5,147 nucleotides of DNA, from contig JANRJF010000265.1 in the NCBI GenBank assembly GCA_033764095.1, positions 1 to 5,147 on the forward strand, written 5' to 3'. Both the position numbers and the translations under genes were made by a program. Below, in pieces: positions 1-5,147 of this stretch. How positions within the stretch are numbered: the first letter of the stretch is position 1; every line of letters starts with the position of its first letter. Source of the stretch: JBDTMT01 sp033764095. GTDB lineage: Bacteria; Desulfobacterota; Binatia; HRBIN30; CADEER01. The notes beneath the pieces were generated by a model, which saw only the letters and a list, made by a program, of their open reading frames with translations, did not search any database and had not been told where the DNA came from.

Positions 1-1512
1 TGCCAGGCCGACTCGGTGCCGGTGGTGCTGATCTGCGGCCAGGTGCCGCGCGCCGCGATGGGCACCGACGCGTTCCAGGAAGCGCCGGTGTTCAACATCA
101 TGGCGTCGTGCGCCAAGCACGTCTTCCTGCTCACCGACGAGCACAAGGTCGAGGCGACCATGCGCAGCGCCTTCGAGCTGGCGCGCAGCGGCCGTCCCGG
201 GCCGGTGGTGGTCGACATCCCGCGCGACGTGCAGCTGGCGCAGTCGGTCTTCCAGGGCACCGGCACGCTGCCGCTCACCGGCTATCGCGAGCGCACCGAG
301 CAGCTGACCCGCACCGCGATCAGCAACGCCGAGGCGGAGGCATTCTTCTCCCTGCTCGGCAACGCGCGGCGGCCGCTGCTCTACGTCGGCGGCGGCGTGA
401 TCAACGGCGACGCCTCGGCCGAGCTGCGCAAGTTCGCCAAGCGCTTCCAGATCCCGGTGGTGACGACGCTGATGGGGATCGGCGCGGTGGACACCACCAG
501 CGACCTCTCGCTGCGCATGCTGGGCATGCACGGCACCGCGTTCGCCAACTACTCGGTCGAGGACTGCGACTTCCTCATCGCCATCGGCTCGCGTTTCGAC
601 GACCGCGTCGCCGGCAAGGTGAAGGAGTTCGCCCCCAACGCGCGCATCGCGCACCTCGACGTCGACGCGTCGGAGATCGGCAAGGTCAAGCACGTCGACT
701 GGGCGCACGTCGCCGACGCCAAGCGCGGCCTCGCGCAGCTGCTCAAGGCCGGCGAGCAGCTCGGCTTCAAGCGCGACTTCAGCGAGTGGCATCAGCACGT
801 CGCCGCGCTGCGCGGCAAGCACGGGCTGAACTTCAACCGCGGCTCGGAGCGCATCCAGGCCGAGTACGTGCTGGAGCAGTTGAACGAGATCACGCGCGGC
901 AATGCCATCGTCGCCACCGGCGTCGGCCAGCACCAGATGTGGGCGGCGCAGTACCTCGACTTCGTCAACCCGCGCACCTTCCTCACCTCGGGCAGCATGG
1001 GCACCATGGGCTTCGGCCTGCCGGCGGCGATCGGCGCGCAGATCGCCAACCCGGGTGCGCTGGTCATCGACGTCGACGGCGACGGCTCGATCCGCATGAA
1101 CCTCGGCGAGCTGGAGACGCTCACCACCTACGACATCCCGGTCAAGGTGCTGCTGCTCAACAACCTCGGCGACGGCATGGTCCGCCAGTGGCAGGACCTG
1201 TTCTACGCCAACCGCTACTCCGGCTCCGACAAGACGCTGCACAAGAAGGACTTCGTCAAGGCCTGCGAGGCGGACGGCTTCGGCTTCACCCGGCGCGTCA
1301 TGGCGCAGGCCGACGTGCGGCCCAACCTGCAGGCGTTCGTCGATTTCCCCGGCCCGGCCTTCCTCGAGGTCATGGTCGACCCGACCGCGCACGTCTACCC
1401 GATGGTCGGTCCCGGCATGGGCTACAAGGACATGATCACCGGCAAGTGGATCCCCAGCCGCGGCGCCGACGACGCCGAGAAGAAGACCGACGAGCCGGCC
1501 GAGTACTTCTAG
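1..1512 (+). CDS. ilvB: Acetolactate (acetohydroxyacid) synthase large subunit, biosynthetic type; 5' end cut by window
   Basis: This is the catalytic subunit of acetohydroxyacid synthase. It is a cytosolic ThDP- and FAD-dependent enzyme that condenses two pyruvates, or pyruvate with 2-ketobutyrate, in the first common step of valine, leucine and isoleucine synthesis. The frame is open from base 1. The first visible residues (DSVPVVLICGQVP, then GTDAFQE) match a region about 90 residues into the family, so roughly 90 residues are missing and the full protein would be near 590. Counting from codon 1, visible marks are the FAD-region RFDDR at 198-202, the ThDP/Mg motif GDGS at 360-363 followed by NN at 387-388, and MVRQWQ at 393-398. 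The Trp of MVRQWQ is the substrate-selectivity residue of biosynthetic enzymes. RFDDR argues against the FAD-free catabolic AlsS type. The usual NNxYLGMV reads NNLGDGMV here. No small-subunit gene follows; a hairpin and a glycosyltransferase do. The family call is strong, but the choice of ilvB over ilvI or ilvG is nominal. Confidence 0.93.
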   Translation, partial: CQADSVPVVLICGQVPRAAMGTDAFQEAPVFNIMASCAKHVFLLTDEHKVEATMRSAFELARSGRPGPVVVDIPRDVQLAQSVFQGTGTLPLTGYRERTEQLTRTAISNAEAEAFFSLLGNARRPLLYVGGGVINGDASAELRKFAKRFQIPVVTTLMGIGAVDTTSDLSLRMLGMHGTAFANYSVEDCDFLIAIGSRFDDRVAGKVKEFAPNARIAHLDVDASEIGKVKHVDWAHVADAKRGLAQLLKAGEQLGFKRDFSEWHQHVAALRGKHGLNFNRGSERIQAEYVLEQLNEITRGNAIVATGVGQHQMWAAQYLDFVNPRTFLTSGSMGTMGFGLPAAIGAQIANPGALVIDVDGDGSIRMNLGELETLTTYDIPVKVLLLNNLGDGMVRQWQDLFYANRYSGSDKTLHKKDFVKACEADGFGFTRRVMAQADVRPNLQAFVDFPGPAFLEVMVDPTAHVYPMVGPGMGYKDMITGKWIPSRGADDAEKKTDEPAEYF

Positions 1513-1521
1513 GCCCCGGAT

Positions 1522-1555
1522 GGCGCCCCGCGACGCGCAGGCGTGGCGGGGCGCC
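1522..1555 (+). terminator. Strong GC-rich hairpin after the acetolactate synthase gene, possible terminator
   Basis: GGCGCCCCGC (1522-1531) is the exact reverse complement of GCGGGGCGCC (1546-1555). Inside it, after a G/G mismatch, ACGC (1533-1536) pairs with GCGT (1541-1544) around a 4-base loop. That makes a 10-bp stem plus a 4-bp inner stem. It starts 10 bases after the synthase stop and ends 11 bases before the next ATG. No T tract follows, so it is not a classical intrinsic terminator. It could be a T-less terminator, an mRNA 3'-end stabiliser, or a structure that limits translation of the next gene. The structure is directly visible; its role is inferred. Confidence 0.45.
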
Positions 1556-1566
1556 GACCCGCCGCG

Positions 1567-2652
1567 ATGCGCGTGCTGATCGTTCGCCTGCGCGCGCTCG
1601 GCGACGTGATTCACGCCCTGCCGGTGGCGTGTGCGATCAGGGACGCGCTGCCCGGCGCGTGGATCGCCTGGCTGGCCGAGGAGCCGGCGCGCCCGCTGCT
1701 GGCCGATCATCCCGCGATCGACCGCTGCGTGTCGGTGCCGCGCGGCTGGGCGCGTTCGCCGGCGGCACTCGCCGCGCTGCGCCGCGCGCTGCGCGCCGAA
1801 CGATTCGACGTCGTGCTCGACCTGCAGGGCGTGCGCGCCAGCGTGCTGGCGTCATGGCTCGCCGGCGCGCCGCGCCGCCTGTCGTTCATCGGCATGCTGA
1901 GCCACCAGCTGCGCCACCGCATCCGCGACGAGGATCGGCTGCGCGCGCTCTCACGCCTCTGCGCCCGGCCGCTGGGTGTCGAGTTGGTGACGGCGACGCG
2001 CGCCCACATCGTCGACCGCTACCTCGAGATCCTCGCGCCGCTCGGCGTCGCCGCGCCGCGCGTGCGCTTCGGCCTGCGGGAGTCGCCGGCGGATGCCGCC
2101 GACGCCGAGCGGGCGGTGGCGCGGATGCGCCTGGCGCCCGGCGGCTACGCGCTGCTGCATCCGGGCGGGGCGCCGCACAAGCTGTGGCCGGCCGATCGCT
2201 TCGCGGTGGTGGCGCGTCATCTGGCGGCGGGCTGGCGCCTGCCGAGCGTCGTGCTGCAGGGCCCGGGAGAAGGGGAGCGCCAGGCGGCCGAAGACGTGGT
2301 CGCCGCGAGCGACGGCAGCGCGCGGCTCGCTCCGCCCCTCACCCTCGCCCAGCTGGCGGCGCTGGCGCGCCGCGCGCGACTCTTCCTCGGCGCCGAGTCG
2401 GGTCCGCTGCACCTCGCCGCGGCCGTCGGCGCGCCGTGCATCGGGCTCGTCGGTCATGTGGCGGTGGCGCGTTTCCGGCCATACGGCGACGGCAATGTCG
2501 CCGTCGCCGGGAGCCCCATCCCGGTCGAGCAGGCGAGCCGCGACGGGCGCGGCGCAGCCGCCATGGCCGCCATCGACCCGGCCCTGGTTTGCCGGGCGTG
2601 CGATCAGCTCTTGCAACCCGGCGGACGGGCGGCGATGAGCCGCGAGCCATGA
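1567..2652 (+). CDS. Glycosyltransferase family 9 protein, heptosyltransferase-like (LPS core assembly)
   Basis: This 361-residue protein has the GT-B fold pattern of GT9 (WaaC/WaaF/WaaQ-type) enzymes. These transfer a sugar, typically heptose from ADP-heptose, to the growing LPS inner core on the cytoplasmic face of the inner membrane. The N-terminus MRVLIVRLRALGDVIHALP is the family's hallmark opening and carries the conserved Asp13. The C-terminal nucleotide-sugar half contains ALLHPGGAPHKLWPADRF (195-212), QGPGE (231-235) and LGAESGPLHLAAAVGAP (274-290). In the last, Glu277 sits where many relatives have Asp. I chose ATG 1567 because it places this opening at residue 1. An in-frame GTG at 1543 lies inside the hairpin and would add eight residues not typical of the family. 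No clear Shine-Dalgarno sequence precedes ATG 1567. The end overlaps the ankyrin gene by four bases (ATGA). Acceptor and donor cannot be told from sequence alone, and no other LPS gene is in view. Confidence 0.88.
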   Translation: MRVLIVRLRALGDVIHALPVACAIRDALPGAWIAWLAEEPARPLLADHPAIDRCVSVPRGWARSPAALAALRRALRAERFDVVLDLQGVRASVLASWLAGAPRRLSFIGMLSHQLRHRIRDEDRLRALSRLCARPLGVELVTATRAHIVDRYLEILAPLGVAAPRVRFGLRESPADAADAERAVARMRLAPGGYALLHPGGAPHKLWPADRFAVVARHLAAGWRLPSVVLQGPGEGERQAAEDVVAASDGSARLAPPLTLAQLAALARRARLFLGAESGPLHLAAAVGAPCIGLVGHVAVARFRPYGDGNVAVAGSPIPVEQASRDGRGAAAMAAIDPALVCRACDQLLQPGGRAAMSREP

Positions 2653-2662
2653 GCCGTGCGAA
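2635..2662 (+). repeat. Imperfect 14-bp tandem repeat around the ATGA gene junction
   Basis: ATGAGCCGCGAGCC (2635-2648) is followed directly by ATGAGCCGTGCGAA (2649-2662). The two match at 10 of 14 positions, with the first eight identical. The first ATG is in the glycosyltransferase frame and codes its last residues, MSREP, before the stop. The second is the ankyrin gene start and codes MSRANP. The similarity may reflect a small duplication of the start region or chance in GC-rich sequence. Confidence 0.35.
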
Positions 2663-3362
2663 CCCGGACCCGCTGCTGGCGTTGTTCCGCGCCATCGCGG
2701 CGGGCGAGCCGGCGGCGGCGGCGCGGATGCTGGCGCGCGCGCCGGGGCTGGCGCGCCAGCCGCTGGCGGTCGGGGCGTCGCGGCGGGAGGCCGCGGAATA
2801 CTTCTTCCCCGCGATCAGGCACTACGCCTACGCCGGTGACACCGCGTTGCACATCGCCGCGGCGGCCTACGACGCGGAGACCGCCGGCGCCCTGATCGCG
2901 CGCGGCGCCGAGGTGCGGGCGCGCAACCGGCGCGGCGCCGAGCCGCTGCACTACGCGACCGACGGCATTCCGGCCGCGGCGTGGTGGAACCCCGACGCGC
3001 AGGCGGCGCTGATCGCGCTGCTGATCGGAGCCGGCGCCGATCCCAACAGCGCGGACGCCAGCGGTGTCGCTCCGCTCCACCGCGCCGTCCGCACGCGTTG
3101 TGCCGCCGCGGTCGCGGTGCTGCTCGAACGCGGCGCCGATCCGCGCCGCCGCAACGCGAGCGGCTCGACCCCCTTGCACCTGGCCGTGCAGGACACCGGC
3201 CGCGGCGGCGCGGGTTCCGACGCGGCGCGCCAGCAGCAGGCGGAGATCATCGCACTGTTGCTGCGCCACGGCGCCTGCCCCAGCGATGAGGGCGCCGGCG
3301 GCAAGAGCGTCGCCCAGTGTGCCACCGCCGACTGGATCCGCGCGCTGCTCGCCGCGCGCTAG
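2649..3362 (+). CDS. Ankyrin-repeat protein of unknown function
   Basis: This is a 237-residue protein with no signal peptide or membrane segment, so probably cytosolic. Residues 1-60 form an Ala-rich helical lead-in (LFRAIAAGEPAAAARMLAR, then REAAEYFFPAIRHYAYAG). Ankyrin repeats follow at about 62-93 (GDTALHIAAA...LIARGAEVRARN), 95-135 (AEPLHYA...LLIGAGADPNSAD), 138-169 (VAPLHRAV...LLERGADPRRRN) and 171-212 (STPLHLAV...LLLRHGACPSDE), with a C-terminal cap at 217-236 (GKSVAQCATADWIRALL). Repeats two and four carry insertions of several residues between their helices, near WWNPDAQ and near DTGRGGAGSDAARQQQ. Ankyrin repeats generally mediate protein binding; no enzyme motif is visible and the partner is unknown. 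The ATG overlaps the glycosyltransferase stop as ATGA, so translation is probably coupled. No strong Shine-Dalgarno sequence is seen. From memory, similar stand-alone proteins occur in other high-GC bacteria, which needs a search to confirm. The gene call is firm and the function open. Confidence 0.87.
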   Translation: MSRANPDPLLALFRAIAAGEPAAAARMLARAPGLARQPLAVGASRREAAEYFFPAIRHYAYAGDTALHIAAAAYDAETAGALIARGAEVRARNRRGAEPLHYATDGIPAAAWWNPDAQAALIALLIGAGADPNSADASGVAPLHRAVRTRCAAAVAVLLERGADPRRRNASGSTPLHLAVQDTGRGGAGSDAARQQQAEIIALLLRHGACPSDEGAGGKSVAQCATADWIRALLAAR

Positions 3363-3377
3363 CCCGCCGAGGCCGCT
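3363..3377. other. 15-bp convergent intergenic gap
   Basis: Only 15 bases separate the ankyrin stop (TAG, 3360-3362) from the permease stop on the other strand (TGA, complement of 3378-3380). I see no hairpin or T tract here or just inside either gene end. Transcripts from the two sides may therefore run into each other or end by Rho. Confidence 0.6.
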
Positions 3378-4144
3378 TCAGCTGGTCAGCCGGTTGCGGA
3401 TCGACACCCGCGCCCAGCCGAGCAGCAGGGCGGAGACGATGAGGATGTAGGCGACATCCCACGCCGCGACCAGCGGCGTGCCGCCCTGGCCGAAGGCGTA
3501 GCGGGCGAGGCGGACCGGATGGAGCAGCGGCAGCGCCTCGGCGACCCACAGCCAGCCGCCGCTCAGGCGCTCGTTCAACGGGAAGAAGACGTCGGAGAAC
3601 AGGAACAGCGGCGTCAGGAAGAGGGTGAAGTAGAAGCTGAACAGCTCGATGATCGGCACGCGCAGCGAGAAGGCGATGCCGATAGCGGCGAACAACAGGC
3701 CGGCGAGCGGGACGACGAACAGCACGAACAAGGCGCTCGGCATCGGTGCCAGGCCGAAGGCGGCGACCACCAGGAAGAAGCAGGTGCCGTAGACGGTCGC
3801 GCGGCTCACCGCCCAGAGGATCTCGCCGGCCAGCACATCGTCGGGCTGGATCGGCGTGGTCAGCATGGCGTCGTACTGCTTCTCGAAGGTGAGGCGGACG
3901 AAGATGTTGTAGGTGACCTCGAAGCTGGCGCCGTTCATCGCCGCGACGCAGACCAGGCCGGGGGCGAGGAAGGCGGCGTACGAGGTGCCGCCCATCTCGG
4001 TGATGTAGGCGCCGACGCCGATGCCGATCGACAGCAGGTACATCACCGGCTCGAAGAAGTTGGGCAGGATGTTCATCCACCAGGTGCGGCGGTACATGGC
4101 GGCGTTGCGCTGCCAGACCGACAGCGCGTGCGCGGGCGACAGGC

Positions 4145-4148
<4 letters not shown>
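3378..4148 (-). CDS. ABC-2 type transporter permease, NodJ family
   Basis: This is a 256-residue inner-membrane permease, presumably the channel half of an exporter driven by the ATPase encoded just upstream. Hydrophobic stretches suggest six membrane segments at about 27-48, 58-78, 107-131, 138-160, 168-188 and 226-246. The family-typical region runs from FLAPGLVCVAAMNGASFEVT (60-79) through the cytoplasmic loop FEKQYDAMLTTPIQPDDVL (88-106) into AGEILWAVSRA. This closely follows the NodJ/ABC-2 pattern, and the length is close to NodJ (about 260). The ATG start overlaps the ATPase stop (ATGA), and GGAGGG lies seven to eight bases upstream. In rhizobia NodIJ exports lipochitooligosaccharide, but relatives in many non-nodulating proteobacteria have unknown substrates. 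No nod genes are visible here, so nodJ is not assigned. Whether the neighbouring LPS-type glycosyltransferase is relevant is unknown, since it is on the opposite strand. Confidence 0.93.
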
Positions 4149-5065
<917 letters not shown>

Positions 5066-5125
5066 GGCGCTACGCTCTACCGGGCGCGCGCCGGGTTGGG
5101 AAGGCGGGGCTGCGGGAACGAAAGC

Positions 5126-5146
5126 GTGACCGGTGACCGGTGACCA
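5126..5146. repeat. Tandem 7-bp repeat at the window edge
   Basis: GTGACCG occurs at 5126-5132 and 5133-5139, followed by GTGACCA at 5140-5146, so 20 of 21 positions fit a perfect heptamer array. It lies 60-80 bases upstream of the ATPase start and stops only because the window ends, so more copies may follow. The role is unknown; it could be an intergenic simple repeat or part of a regulatory region. Confidence 0.6.
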
Positions 5147-5147
5147 G

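Noticed and set aside
2590..2604. Cys-x-x-Cys (CRAC, residues 342-345) near the glycosyltransferase C-terminus, considered as a metal site.
   Set aside because: It falls in the final helix typical of GT9 proteins and has no second Cys or His pair nearby.
1951..3269. Two 221-residue open frames on the - strand (1951-2616 and 2604-3269), antisense to the glycosyltransferase and ankyrin genes.
   Set aside because: They are low-complexity Arg/Ala/Gly-rich translations with no recognisable domain, mirroring well-supported genes on the other strand.
108..3362. Very long open frame on the + strand that runs through the synthase and glycosyltransferase before entering the ankyrin gene.
   Set aside because: Only the part from ATG 2649 looks like protein. 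The earlier part is an Arg/Ala-rich off-frame translation, open because stop codons are rare in GC-rich DNA.
5083..5092. 10-bp palindrome GGCGCGCGCC upstream of the ATPase start, considered as an operator.
   Set aside because: It is made only of G and C in a GC-rich region, where such palindromes arise readily; nothing else supports a binding site.
5066..5147. Promoter for the ABC operon in the 82 bases upstream of the ATPase.
   Set aside because: I could not find a convincing -35/-10 pair on the - strand; the true promoter may lie outside the window or belong to a non-housekeeping sigma factor.

Overview
The window is high-GC (roughly 70%) with dense, almost gap-free coding. A GT9 heptosyltransferase-type lipopolysaccharide (LPS) enzyme points to a Gram-negative bacterium. 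The overall style fits a high-GC beta- or gammaproteobacterium, but that placement is inference from composition and protein style only.

Layout: three genes lie on the + strand and two on the - strand, and the two groups converge. (1) Positions 1-1512 hold the 3' part of a biosynthetic acetohydroxyacid (acetolactate) synthase catalytic subunit, cut by the window edge. (2) Positions 1522-1555 hold a strong GC-rich hairpin without a T tract. (3) Positions 1567-2652 encode a GT9 (heptosyltransferase-like) glycosyltransferase. (4) Positions 2649-3362 encode a 237-residue ankyrin-repeat protein whose start overlaps the glycosyltransferase stop (ATGA). (5) After a 15-bp convergent gap, the - strand carries an ABC exporter of the NodI/NodJ (DrrA / ABC-2) type. 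Its ATPase (4145-5065) is upstream and its permease (3378-4148) downstream, again joined by an ATGA overlap and with a clear Shine-Dalgarno sequence. (6) The right edge, upstream of the ATPase, holds three tandem copies of a 7-bp unit that probably continue outside the window.

How the genes work together: the ATPase and permease almost certainly form one transporter. The glycosyltransferase and ankyrin gene look translationally coupled, but no shared function is evident. The synthase belongs to branched-chain amino-acid synthesis and is not followed by its usual regulatory-subunit gene (ilvN/ilvH).

This looks like ordinary chromosomal housekeeping and accessory DNA. I found no CRISPR array, RNA gene, phage, transposon or defence system. 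The points worth a second look are modest: the uncharacterised ankyrin family with its conserved-looking N-terminal module, the missing small subunit, the variant ThDP motif, the hairpin before the glycosyltransferase, the repeated start-codon region at the ATGA junction, and the heptamer repeat at the edge.
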